Source of the DNA: SVEL01 sp964573715
GTDB taxonomy: Bacteria > Bacillota > Clostridia > Lachnospirales > Lachnospiraceae
Direction: 5' to 3'
NCBI GenBank assembly: GCA_964573715.1
Contig: CAZNKR010000048.1
Coordinates: forward strand, 1-12,211
Length of the DNA: 12,211 nt
The notes under the pieces were generated by a model. The model had not been told where the DNA came from, did no database searches, and worked only from the letters and a program-made list of their open reading frames with translations. A program made the position numbers and the translations under genes. Positions 1 through 7,395 of this stretch are shown here, in pieces (positions within the stretch are counted from its first letter, which is position 1; every line of letters begins with the position of its first letter).

Positions 1-18
1 GACAAAGGACAATGAAAT

Positions 19-783
19 ATGCAAGGTGAGTTAATTCTATTTATATATGCTATAGTTTTTATTTACGGTCTTTGTATTGGAAGCTTTTTAAATGTTTGCA
101 TATATAGAATACCAAAAAAAGAAAATATAGCAGTTAATAGATCTCACTGCATGTCCTGTGGTGGACAGCTAAAGTGGTACGATTTAGTACCACTCTTTAG
201 CTATCTGTTTCTTCGTGGAAAATGCAGATACTGCAAGGAGAAAATATCAATACAATATCCATTAATCGAAGGATTAAATGGGCTCGGGTATGTATTGATA
301 TTTCTTATAAATGGAGTTAATCTCACAAGCATATTGTTCTGTTTATGTTATTCAGCACTTATTGTACTTAGTGTAATTGATTTTAGAACATACGAAATAC
401 CAATATCCATTAATATTTTTATTTTTGCCCTTGGTGTTATCAGGGCTATTTTGGATTATGAAAACATTGTAAATTATCTAATAGGATTTGTGGTGGTTAG
501 TGGATTTTTATATATTTTATTCATTGCTACAAAGGGAAGAGGCATTGGCGGAGGAGATGTTAAGCTAATGGCAGCGGCAGGATTGCTCTTAGGATGGAAG
601 GAGATAATACTTGCACTTATTTTAGGATGTGTATTAGGCTCGATTATACACATAGCACGAATGAAGATACAAAAAAAAGATCATGTACTGGCATTTGGAC
701 CATATCTAGCATTAGGGATTTTTATTACAATGCTATACGGAACACCAATTATTAATTGGTATATGTCATTACTACATATATAA
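19..783 (+). CDS. pilD: Type IV prepilin peptidase / N-methyltransferase (PilD, A24 family)
   Basis: Integral membrane aspartyl protease that removes the short leader from class III prepilins and methylates the new N-terminus. At 254 aa it has the usual length for a complete bifunctional enzyme. An N-terminal membrane helix leads into GSFLNVCIYRIP (21-32), the family signature. Four cysteines in two CxxC pairs (C44/C47 and C69/C72) form the zinc-binding site of the methyltransferase domain. The two catalytic aspartates are visible at D121 (in VIDFRTYEIP) and D180 (in GGGDVK), and FGPYLALG (227-234) is the conserved C-terminal motif. Several hydrophobic segments fill the rest. Nothing is broken. 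The start is the ATG with AAAGGA at 4-9 upstream. Its substrates are presumably the four prepilins encoded downstream, plus a major pilin that is not in view. An 81-base gap separates it from pilM. Confidence 0.96.
   Translation: MQGELILFIYAIVFIYGLCIGSFLNVCIYRIPKKENIAVNRSHCMSCGGQLKWYDLVPLFSYLFLRGKCRYCKEKISIQYPLIEGLNGLGYVLIFLINGVNLTSILFCLCYSALIVLSVIDFRTYEIPISINIFIFALGVIRAILDYENIVNYLIGFVVVSGFLYILFIATKGRGIGGGDVKLMAAAGLLLGWKEIILALILGCVLGSIIHIARMKIQKKDHVLAFGPYLALGIFITMLYGTPIINWYMSLLHI
744..760. repeat. Perfect 17-bp palindrome (8-bp arms, 1-bp centre)
   Basis: ACCAATTA (744-751) and TAATTGGT (753-760) are exact reverse complements around one T at 752. The palindrome lies in the last codons of pilD and overlaps the candidate -35 element of the promoter at 756-784. 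The one-base loop makes it unlikely as an RNA hairpin, so if functional it is more likely a binding site for a dimeric regulator. It is AT-rich in an AT-rich, coding context, so chance is possible. Confidence 0.4.
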
Positions 784-784
784 T
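756..784 (+). promoter_or_regulatory. Candidate sigma-A promoter for the pilMN operon
   Basis: TTGGTA (756-761, four of six matches to TTGACA) is followed after exactly 17 bases by TATAAT (779-784, a perfect -10). The -10 overlaps the pilD stop codon, and transcription would start near 791. It is placed before the longest intergenic gap in the window, as expected for an internal operon promoter. TATAAT is common by chance in such AT-rich DNA, so this is only a candidate. The pilM group may also be read through from upstream. Confidence 0.4.
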
Positions 785-796
785 TATAGAAAACAA

Positions 797-810
797 CGTG
801 AGACTTCACG
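797..810 (+). other. Small hairpin in the pilD-pilM gap
   Basis: CGTGA (797-801) pairs with TCACG (806-810) around the tetraloop GACT. On the + strand it is followed by A-runs rather than T-runs, so it does not look like an intrinsic terminator for pilD. If the candidate promoter is real, the hairpin would sit a few bases from the 5' end of the transcript, where it could stabilise the mRNA. A stem of only five pairs is weak evidence. Confidence 0.25.
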
Positions 811-864
811 AAAAAATAAATTAAATAAAAGGAATATCACCGAAAGGGATAAGGAGGAAGATAG

Positions 865-2571
865 ATGGCTAAAGTATTATCCATACGAATTGGAAAGAAA
901 TATGTTAAGATTTGTGAATTACAGTACAGAAATAATAATGGTAGTGTATATGTAAACCGAATCCTCAAAGCAAAGACACCAGAAGGTGTTGTTGAAGATG
1001 GTTTTATTATGGACTTCTTTGCAGCTGAAACATTCTTAAGTGCTATTATTAGAGAAAACAAGATGACAGCTACAGATGTTATTTTCTCAATTTCATCAAA
1101 TAAGATTGCAACTAAGGAAGTTGTTACTCCTATTATGAATGAAAAGAAATTATCAGAATTAATTGAAGCAAATGCAAGTGAATACTTCCCAGTATACTTG
1201 GAAGATTATATTTTAGCCCACAATGTTCTTGATAAAGGTAATGCTAAAAAAGGTCTAAAGCAGATGCGTGTTCTTGTACTTGCAGCTCCTAAGGATCTTA
1301 TTGATGATTACTTTAAGCTTGCTGAAAGATTAAAGCTTAATGTTAAGTCCATTGACTACGCTGGTAACTCTGCTTATCAGATGATTAGAAAGCAGATTGG
1401 ACCTGAAACCTCATTAGTAGTACAGATACAGGAAGAAAGTACAACAGTTAATATCCTTAGCAATAATGTTCTTAAGCTTCAAAGAATGATTCCATACGGA
1501 AAGAATCAGCCGATTGAAGCTCTTGCAAGACTTCTAAAGGTGGAAGAGGATGAAGCAACTACCCTTCTTGAAACAGAAAATTATATTCATGAAACCTTTG
1601 ATGGTGATCCAGTTACAGAATCATTAAAACATCTTATTAATAACGTTTTAAGAGTTGTTGATTACTATAATTCTAGAAATACAGATGAACCTATTGAAAA
1701 GGCATATCTTGTTGGTGAATCAGTATCTCTTAAAGGTATAGATTTCTTGTTTGCCAATGAATTTGAAGTATCTGTTGCTCAGATTAACAGATTCCATGGT
1801 GTTAAGCTTGAAAATGAAAATGACCTATTACATAAAATTGTAACAAAGTATGTTGGATGTCTTGGAGCAGGAATTGAGTCAGTAAACTTTATGCCCCAAG
1901 AGACATTAGATAAGATTAAAAATATTAACAGCTTTAGAATGTTAAAGATTGGCTTATTAGGAGCTGTTGCCGTTGGTGTGGTTGCATGTCTTATTCCTGT
2001 AACACAGTTAGTTGTAGAAACTGCAAATAGAGACAATGTTCAATCCGATATAGACAGAATAGAAAATATTGAAGCAGTTGTTAATGATTATTATAAAAGC
2101 TATGATGTTTACTCTGATGCAGTTGGATTTAAGAAGTTAACAGATAGTAACAATGATTCTTTATATGAATTCATTAAACAGCTTGAATTATCTCAGCCAA
2201 CTGATGTATCGATAAACAGTGTAACATTTACCAATGGTCAGGTAAACATATCTGCAAAGACTAGTGTTAAAGCAACAATAGCAAAATATATAGTAGAGCT
2301 TAAAAAGATTGCAAATGTAAGTGATGTTTATGTTGCTTCTTTATCAGAAACACAAAATGATGATGGAGTTATTTCTTCTTCTTTTACACTTACATGTCAG
2401 TTTTATAAGCTTCCAGATTATGTAGATGATGCAGATACACTTATTAATAGTGGAATGATTAGCTATGATTCAATACTTGATTCTCTTAAGAATGGTACTA
2501 GTGTAGATGATACAATCACTCAGGATGATGTAACCGATGATGATACTACTGATGATGTACCACAAGAATAA
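865..2571 (+). CDS. pilM: PilM-PilN fusion, T4P inner-membrane assembly protein
   Basis: A 568-aa protein combining two components that are usually encoded separately. Residues 1 to about 338 are PilM-like, with an actin/FtsA-type fold: an N-terminal LSIRIGKKYVKICEL strand pair, the EGVVEDGFI region (40-48), FSISSNKIATKEV (74-86), and YVGCLGAGIE (329-338), which resembles the usual PilM C-terminus. VNFMPQE (340-346) follows at once and resembles the INLLP motif that opens PilN. A membrane helix (about 362-384), a short coiled region and a ferredoxin-like PilN domain (about 430-516) come next. The C-terminus is a Thr/Asp-rich tail (548-568). In separate systems cytoplasmic PilM binds the PilN N-terminal peptide. 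The start has AAGGAGG at 851-857, 7 bases upstream. A PilO-like gene follows after 15 bases. Usual nucleotide-binding residues are altered in the PilM part (see findings). Confidence 0.9.
   Translation: MAKVLSIRIGKKYVKICELQYRNNNGSVYVNRILKAKTPEGVVEDGFIMDFFAAETFLSAIIRENKMTATDVIFSISSNKIATKEVVTPIMNEKKLSELIEANASEYFPVYLEDYILAHNVLDKGNAKKGLKQMRVLVLAAPKDLIDDYFKLAERLKLNVKSIDYAGNSAYQMIRKQIGPETSLVVQIQEESTTVNILSNNVLKLQRMIPYGKNQPIEALARLLKVEEDEATTLLETENYIHETFDGDPVTESLKHLINNVLRVVDYYNSRNTDEPIEKAYLVGESVSLKGIDFLFANEFEVSVAQINRFHGVKLENENDLLHKIVTKYVGCLGAGIESVNFMPQETLDKIKNINSFRMLKIGLLGAVAVGVVACLIPVTQLVVETANRDNVQSDIDRIENIEAVVNDYYKSYDVYSDAVGFKKLTDSNNDSLYEFIKQLELSQPTDVSINSVTFTNGQVNISAKTSVKATIAKYIVELKKIANVSDVYVASLSETQNDDGVISSSFTLTCQFYKLPDYVDDADTLINSGMISYDSILDSLKNGTSVDDTITQDDVTDDDTTDDVPQE
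2506..2568 (+). repeat. Thr/Asp-rich low-complexity tail of the PilMN fusion
   Basis: The last 21 codons encode a run of Asp and Thr with little else, built from repeated GATGAT and ACT units. It lies after the predicted PilN globular domain, so it would be extracytoplasmic and disordered. Its role is unknown. Confidence 0.6.
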
Positions 2572-2586
2572 TAGGAGGACAAAATA

Positions 2587-3741
2587 ATGAAGTTTGATTT
2601 TAAAAATTTTAAATTAGCACCAAAAGATAAAAGATTATTATTAACTATAGGTATTGTACTCGTATTATTTGTTGCGTTTTTAGTATACAAAAAGTTTGAT
2701 GGCATGGTTGTAGATATGCAGGCAGAGGTTAAGAACCTTGAGGATGTTAAATATGATCTTCAAGAAAAATATAGAAAAAAGACAGAATATGAAACAAAGA
2801 CAGGTATTTACAAGCTATTATATGAAAAAATTGTAAACAACTATGCTACTGGTCTTGATCAGGAAACAGTTATTATGGATTTGGCCTCAATTGAAGCCAA
2901 AACTGGTGTATGGTTAAAGCAAGGAGGTTTTAGCCAGACAGGTCTTATTTATCAGTTTGGCATGGTTACTTCTTCTAATCCTTCAAACACAGGCGCAGCA
3001 GTATATAGTACAGATTTGTTAGGTTACAGTACAACAACATCCTTATCCTATGAGTGCTCATATGAACAGCTTATTGCCATATTAGATTTATTAAATCATA
3101 GCTCTAATAAATATAAGATTGATTCTATGACAATGAGTTATAGTGAATCAGAAGAGTTAGTAACTGGTTCAATTTCGTTATACAATTATGCAATAACTGG
3201 AAATAACAGAGTATTCCCTGGAACTACAGTTGATAGTGTTCCAATAGGAACTGAAAATATTTTTGAATCTGGTACACATACTTCAAATCCTGTTGATACA
3301 ACATACCTTGATAAGATGAAGAGCGATTATGATATTTATGTAAATCTTAATGATGCAGCCTCAGATGTAGATTCTATTATTGTTGGAATGAGAAGTGATG
3401 TTTTAGGCGAATCAAAGGTTTCTTTGAATTCAAATTCAAACGAGAAAGTATATATTGCAGTAAATGGAACAGCAGGAAACTACACAATTTCATACCAGGT
3501 AGGGGATAAAACATATCCTGTTGCAGATTATGAAAAAGGTGAAGCATTTATATTTGGTGATTCTCTAGATTTACTTATTATTAGTAAAGCAAGAAACAGT
3601 GAAAAGGATAGTTGTGTAGCACATGTTTCTGTAGTAAATAATACAGACGTAACATTAAATGTTGGTATAGTAAGTGATGATGCTGAAAGCCCAAGATGTG
3701 TATTTGATAAGACAGTAGGAGATATTTTAATATATCAGTAG
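2587..3741 (+). CDS. PilO-like T4P inner-membrane protein with long C-terminal extension
   Basis: A 384-aa bitopic membrane protein. It has a short, basic cytoplasmic N-terminus, one membrane helix (about 18-34), a charged coiled-coil stretch (about 40-75), then an alpha/beta region. There, SLSYECSYEQLIAILDLL (152-169) followed by two strands (about 177-203) matches the ferredoxin-like pattern of PilO-type proteins. It directly follows the PilMN fusion (15-base gap, AGGAGG at 2573-2578), which is the pilM-pilN-pilO order. Known PilO proteins pair with PilN through coiled coils and this domain to form the alignment complex. PilO is usually near 200 aa; here roughly 140 more residues (about 245-384), predicted beta-rich, are added with no family I recognise. 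The assignment rests on architecture and position more than on sequence identity. Confidence 0.72.
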   Translation: MKFDFKNFKLAPKDKRLLLTIGIVLVLFVAFLVYKKFDGMVVDMQAEVKNLEDVKYDLQEKYRKKTEYETKTGIYKLLYEKIVNNYATGLDQETVIMDLASIEAKTGVWLKQGGFSQTGLIYQFGMVTSSNPSNTGAAVYSTDLLGYSTTTSLSYECSYEQLIAILDLLNHSSNKYKIDSMTMSYSESEELVTGSISLYNYAITGNNRVFPGTTVDSVPIGTENIFESGTHTSNPVDTTYLDKMKSDYDIYVNLNDAASDVDSIIVGMRSDVLGESKVSLNSNSNEKVYIAVNGTAGNYTISYQVGDKTYPVADYEKGEAFIFGDSLDLLIISKARNSEKDSCVAHVSVVNNTDVTLNVGIVSDDAESPRCVFDKTVGDILIYQ

Positions 3742-3743
3742 TC

Positions 3744-3748
3744 AGGAG
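3744..3748 (+). promoter_or_regulatory. RBS that fixes the start of the I/PilV-like prepilin
   Basis: AGGAG lies 8 bases before ATG 3757 but only 2 bases before the in-frame GTG at 3751. The ATG is therefore the likely start. Confidence 0.7.
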
Positions 3749-3756
3749 ATGTGAAG

Positions 3757-4947
3757 ATGAAATCAATAGAAAAAGATGACAAAGGTTTTTCTCTGATTGA
3801 GTTAATTGTAACTATTGCAGTTATCGCGATTGTTATTATTCCATTTTTGAAAAGTTTTTTTACATCAATGGAAATAAACAGTGATGCCAGAAAAATACAA
3901 AATGCTACTGCAGTTGCCCAAGATACAGTAGAAAAAATCAAAGCCAAGTCTATTGAAGATATAATAGAATATTATCAAAATCAGGGGATTATGGTTGAAA
4001 CCACTGCAACTGACGCAGCTTTAGATACTTATGGAAGAACTTATCCAAAATATGTTTTTAAAGATATAAATGCAACAGGAGCAGATACAGAAGACTTTTA
4101 TTTAACAGTTACACTTGATGCATCACCATACAGTGATGTATCAAGTCAAACTGATAAGAAGCTTGGTGTAAATAGTATGACAAGTCCACAGTTTTCAAGT
4201 CTTTTTGGAGCAGACGTTGTTATGTTATTTAAGCAGTACACTAACCCTGATAATGATCTTGAATCTTATTTTAGAGGAAAGGGAGAAATGAGTGAAGCAG
4301 AGCTTGCAGATATTTCTCCAAAAACAGTAACAAAATCAACAGATGTAAGTATATCTGGTGATTTAGATACAGCTAGAGGTTTATATGTTTATAACATTCA
4401 TTTAGTTATGACATATACATATAAAGATGGTAAAAATGTTGTCATTACAAGAGATGTAGAAAAAACATATCAGTCTAAGGAAAATCATGCAATATACATG
4501 CTAGTTCCAGTATATGATAATGAATCTACAAGCCTTGGTCATGAAGGTGGTGCAAATGGTGGCTACTATTCTAGTGACAAAATCAATATTATTTATCAAT
4601 ATATCGGCGTAGAATCAGAACAGCCAGAATTATCAATGTACATAGCTGAGCAGGAAACAGCTCATGCAGACGGAAATTCTACAGCAAATATTAAAAGTGA
4701 AAATATTTCCGTTACAAATGGTACAAAAAAGTCATTATATTCATATGGAAATGATAATAAGAAATTTAAGATATTTACAAATGTTCAAAAAAGTACAAGC
4801 GACAGTGGATCAACAGGAGTGGTTCAAGGCTTGACATATTCAGAAAACCTAAATGCTACATTGTTGTATGAAATTACTGTAGATGTAAGATATAGAAGTA
4901 AGGATGCTGATATATTAACAACGTTTACAAGCAGTAAGGAGGACTAG
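3757..4947 (+). CDS. Minor prepilin, PilV/GspI-like, with large ectodomain
   Basis: A 396-aa protein with a class III prepilin signal. A 10-residue leader ends in DDKG, with cleavage expected at G10/F11 to give FSLIELIVTIA with Glu at +5, followed by the hydrophobic stalk helix. Past the membrane, the pattern ARKIQNATAVAQDTVEKIK (44-62) resembles the I/PilV subgroup (an Ala-rich helix with a 'lAe-kik' register). The remaining roughly 320 residues are beta-rich, polar and Asn/Thr/Ser-rich, far longer than a usual I/PilV subunit. They end in a strand (YEITVDVRY, 371-379) and a charged tail. I recognise no named domain in the ectodomain. It is the first of four consecutive prepilins and starts 15 bases after the PilO-like gene. 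By family analogy it would sit in the pilus tip complex. Confidence 0.85.
   Translation: MKSIEKDDKGFSLIELIVTIAVIAIVIIPFLKSFFTSMEINSDARKIQNATAVAQDTVEKIKAKSIEDIIEYYQNQGIMVETTATDAALDTYGRTYPKYVFKDINATGADTEDFYLTVTLDASPYSDVSSQTDKKLGVNSMTSPQFSSLFGADVVMLFKQYTNPDNDLESYFRGKGEMSEAELADISPKTVTKSTDVSISGDLDTARGLYVYNIHLVMTYTYKDGKNVVITRDVEKTYQSKENHAIYMLVPVYDNESTSLGHEGGANGGYYSSDKINIIYQYIGVESEQPELSMYIAEQETAHADGNSTANIKSENISVTNGTKKSLYSYGNDNKKFKIFTNVQKSTSDSGSTGVVQGLTYSENLNATLLYEITVDVRYRSKDADILTTFTSSKED
4936..4942 (+). promoter_or_regulatory. RBS inside the upstream gene, fixing the K/PilX-like start
   Basis: AAGGAGG lies within the last codons of the preceding prepilin gene, 8 bases before ATG 4951 and 14 before the in-frame ATG 4957. 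The first ATG is favoured, and the two genes are probably translationally coupled. Confidence 0.7.
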
Positions 4948-4950
4948 ATT

Positions 4951-7395
4951 ATGGTTATGGGAAGATTTAAAAAGCTAAATAATGAAGGTTCAACGTTGGT
5001 TATGGCAATTATTGCGATAGCCTTTGTTGCGTTGTTAGCAACAGTAATTATGGCTGCTTCTTTTGCAAACATTAGTATGAAGAGAATGGAAAACAGATCA
5101 AAAAATACCTTCTATACAGCTGAATCTGTACTTGATGAAATAAGAGCAGGTGTTGGAAGTGATAGTATTAAGGTATTAGGTGATTCCTACGAAAAAGTAA
5201 TGACTTCTATGGTTAGACAGGGTAGTGAATACAAATATATCATTAACAATGAGCAGGCAAATTTAGAGTTTAAAGAAAACTTCATAGAGGAAATGCTTGG
5301 TAAACTTTCAGCTAATCAGTTAAAGTTTGATGTTAATGAATCAGTTAGTTCAAATACACCAGCTATATTAAATCTTACAAAAGATTATCTTAATAGTTTT
5401 ATTCAAGGTTATAGCGCTTCGGAAAAAACTGCGGAGGTAAAGAGTATTGGCAGTATTACTGCTATAAAGAAAAATGGAACACTTTATTACACCATCATTT
5501 TACATGATGTGGTAGTTGCATATAAAGAAGAAAAAGCTTCAGAAAATTATTTTTCCAATGTAACAGTTGATTTGGATGTAACTTTTCCAAATATTTCAGT
5601 AGATTTTGCTGGTGGAAATAAGCTTGCAGGATTTGTTGAATATGCCTTAATCACAGATACAGTATTATCAATACCAGGTCATACAGTAAATGTTAATTCC
5701 GCTCATATATATTCTGGGGAAGGTATTAACATTACATCTAATGATGATGGAGCTGGTTCATTAAATGTTTCTGGAATGGTAGTATCTTCTGATGGGGATA
5801 CCAAAAATCCTAATGTGGTCACTAGAAATGATATTGTAGTTAGAGGTTCTGCAAAATATAGAAGTTCATTTACTGTAAATGGTGGAGATATATGGTGTTC
5901 AAACCTAACACTTGATAGCTATTTAGGAACAGGTGGTGGAAAATCGGATATCTCAGCAGGAGCTGATGTAAGTATTGATGCTCTTTCAAATGCCTTTTTA
6001 GCAGATGATTTAAATATTTATGGACAAAACAGTTCGGCTACAATAGGTGGAAACTTTTATGGATACAAGTATGATGGTACTGCCAACAATAATCATGCAA
6101 CTAGTAGTGCTATCATTATAAGTGGTGATGCTTCATTACTTAGAATGAATGTAAATAAGCTTATTATAGGTGGTAGATCATATATAGATATTGCAAGTCA
6201 TGGACAGGATTATATGACAGGTGAATCATTATCAGTAAAAGCTGATCAGGATTTGTATCTTGTAGATTCAAAGTATTTATATTCAAATATTTCAAATCCA
6301 ACTTCAAAAGCAGCGTGGGAACAGGTTGTAAGTGATCAGGCAAATCCATTGATTAATGATACTGGTGCACCTCTTACAAACTTTTCAGGTTTCTTTGCAA
6401 GTGATTTATTAGACAGCACACAACCTTTATCTATAAAAGAGGTTGGAAGTTATATATATATTTACTATAATTTTAGTTCTAAGGATGCAACAACAGAATA
6501 TGTAAGAAGAATACTTGGTGGTCAAAATGCTGAATTAAAAGCAAAATTGAATTCATATTTTTCTGGAGTATTTTCAAATGGAGCTAGTTCAGGTGTTTCA
6601 ATTACTGCTGGTTCAATGTATTCAGCAGGTATGCTTATGCAAACTTCAGGTAGTGTAGTAAACAATACTGGTTCAAGCCAATCCGGAATAATAGATAATG
6701 TTACATATGCTAATAATACAGGCCTTATGGATACAAGTGTATTCCAGCTTACATCAACTGACTTAGACAATAGATTTAAAATATTAAGAGCGTTGCTTGT
6801 AGATATTCCAGAATTAAAAAATGGAACAAAATATATTGTTAATGATCAGGCAGCTGCCCTTAAAGAATTCTATGATAATTATGAGCTTGCAGATGGCGAA
6901 CTGGATAAAAATGCTGCACAGTATATAGTTGATTTCTCATTATTAGATACTTCTAAACCAGAGAATTTCTACAATGATGAAGGAACATTATTAATGTATG
7001 ATTCAGGAATGATTAAGATAGCTATTGCAGGAGATTATATAGTTCCAGATGAAGTAAAAGGCGGTGTCATTGTTGTTAATGGCAATGTTAAATTAAATCA
7101 TGATTTTAAAGGTTTAATTATATGTACAGGAAATCTTATCATTAGTAACAATGCTACTGTTACAACAGATGCCACAATGGTTGAGAATCTTATAAAAAAT
7201 GAATATCCTTTCAATGATGGAGCTTTAACAGAGGAAGATAAGCAAGTAGAGAATCAAAAGTTTAGAAATTATTTCTACGCATACAAGCAAATCGGAACTG
7301 ATGAAGATTCAGGAGAGATTATTAAGATAGAAAGTCTTAGCTATAAGGATATAATTGGTTGCAACAATTGGAGAAAATATGATGATGGAAAATAG
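4951..7395 (+). CDS. PilX/GspK-like minor prepilin with very large beta-rich ectodomain
   Basis: An 814-aa protein with a prepilin-like N-terminus. KKLNNEG (7-13) precedes expected cleavage at G13/S14, giving STLVMAIIAIAFVALLATV, which has Met rather than Glu at +5. This absence, together with the following MKRMENRSKNTFYTAESVLDEI (43-64, helix ending in A-E), matches the PilX/GspK pattern. Typical PilX proteins are near 200 aa and GspK near 320. Here residues about 225-440 consist of short Asn/Gly-turned strands (NVNSAHIYSGEGINI, SLNVSGMVV and similar) that suggest a beta-helix or stacked-strand fold. A further such stretch (GGVIVVNGNVKLN, 704-716, and GLIICTGNLIISNNATV, 721-737) follows near the C-terminus. 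GspK-type proteins cap the tip of pseudopili; this one could expose a large surface domain there. It starts 3 bases after the previous gene and overlaps the next. Confidence 0.82.
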   Translation: MVMGRFKKLNNEGSTLVMAIIAIAFVALLATVIMAASFANISMKRMENRSKNTFYTAESVLDEIRAGVGSDSIKVLGDSYEKVMTSMVRQGSEYKYIINNEQANLEFKENFIEEMLGKLSANQLKFDVNESVSSNTPAILNLTKDYLNSFIQGYSASEKTAEVKSIGSITAIKKNGTLYYTIILHDVVVAYKEEKASENYFSNVTVDLDVTFPNISVDFAGGNKLAGFVEYALITDTVLSIPGHTVNVNSAHIYSGEGINITSNDDGAGSLNVSGMVVSSDGDTKNPNVVTRNDIVVRGSAKYRSSFTVNGGDIWCSNLTLDSYLGTGGGKSDISAGADVSIDALSNAFLADDLNIYGQNSSATIGGNFYGYKYDGTANNNHATSSAIIISGDASLLRMNVNKLIIGGRSYIDIASHGQDYMTGESLSVKADQDLYLVDSKYLYSNISNPTSKAAWEQVVSDQANPLINDTGAPLTNFSGFFASDLLDSTQPLSIKEVGSYIYIYYNFSSKDATTEYVRRILGGQNAELKAKLNSYFSGVFSNGASSGVSITAGSMYSAGMLMQTSGSVVNNTGSSQSGIIDNVTYANNTGLMDTSVFQLTSTDLDNRFKILRALLVDIPELKNGTKYIVNDQAAALKEFYDNYELADGELDKNAAQYIVDFSLLDTSKPENFYNDEGTLLMYDSGMIKIAIAGDYIVPDEVKGGVIVVNGNVKLNHDFKGLIICTGNLIISNNATVTTDATMVENLIKNEYPFNDGALTEEDKQVENQKFRNYFYAYKQIGTDEDSGEIIKIESLSYKDIIGCNNWRKYDDGK
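7370..7373 (+). promoter_or_regulatory. RBS of the H/FimT-like prepilin, inside the K/PilX-like gene
   Basis: GGAG lies 5 bases before ATG 7379, 8 before ATG 7382 and 11 before ATG 7385. The 8-base spacing matches the other genes of this operon, so 7382 is chosen. It is the weakest RBS in the cluster and lies within upstream coding sequence, which suggests coupled translation. Confidence 0.5.

Noticed and set aside
1..34. End of an upstream gene before pilD
   Set aside because: All three + frames close soon (stops ending at 15, 29 and 34), so a gene ending just before or overlapping pilD is likely. The few codons do not allow choosing the frame or the product.
797..830. Intrinsic terminator after pilD
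   Set aside because: The 5-bp hairpin is followed by A-runs on the + strand, and on the - strand only by a broken T-run with no gene to terminate. It is kept only as a weak hairpin.
837..1061. Minus-strand reading frame opposite the start of pilMN
   Set aside because: It lies almost entirely antisense to a well-supported gene, has no clear RBS and encodes nothing recognisable. The other minus-strand frames (for example 1779-2036, 8605-8970, 11182-11460) are rejected for the same reason.
2506..2568. GATGAT/ACT tract as a tandem DNA repeat or CRISPR-like structure
   Set aside because: It is simple codon repetition for Asp and Thr in frame within the pilMN gene, without regular spacers.
3751..3756. 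GTG at 3751 as start of the I/PilV-like prepilin
   Set aside because: AGGAG is only 2 bases away, too close; ATG 3757 has the normal 8-base spacing.
7355..7378. TTG at 7355 as start of the H/FimT-like prepilin
   Set aside because: It has no RBS at a usable distance, and it would place extra residues before the typical short leader. GGAG at 7370-7373 favours the ATG cluster.
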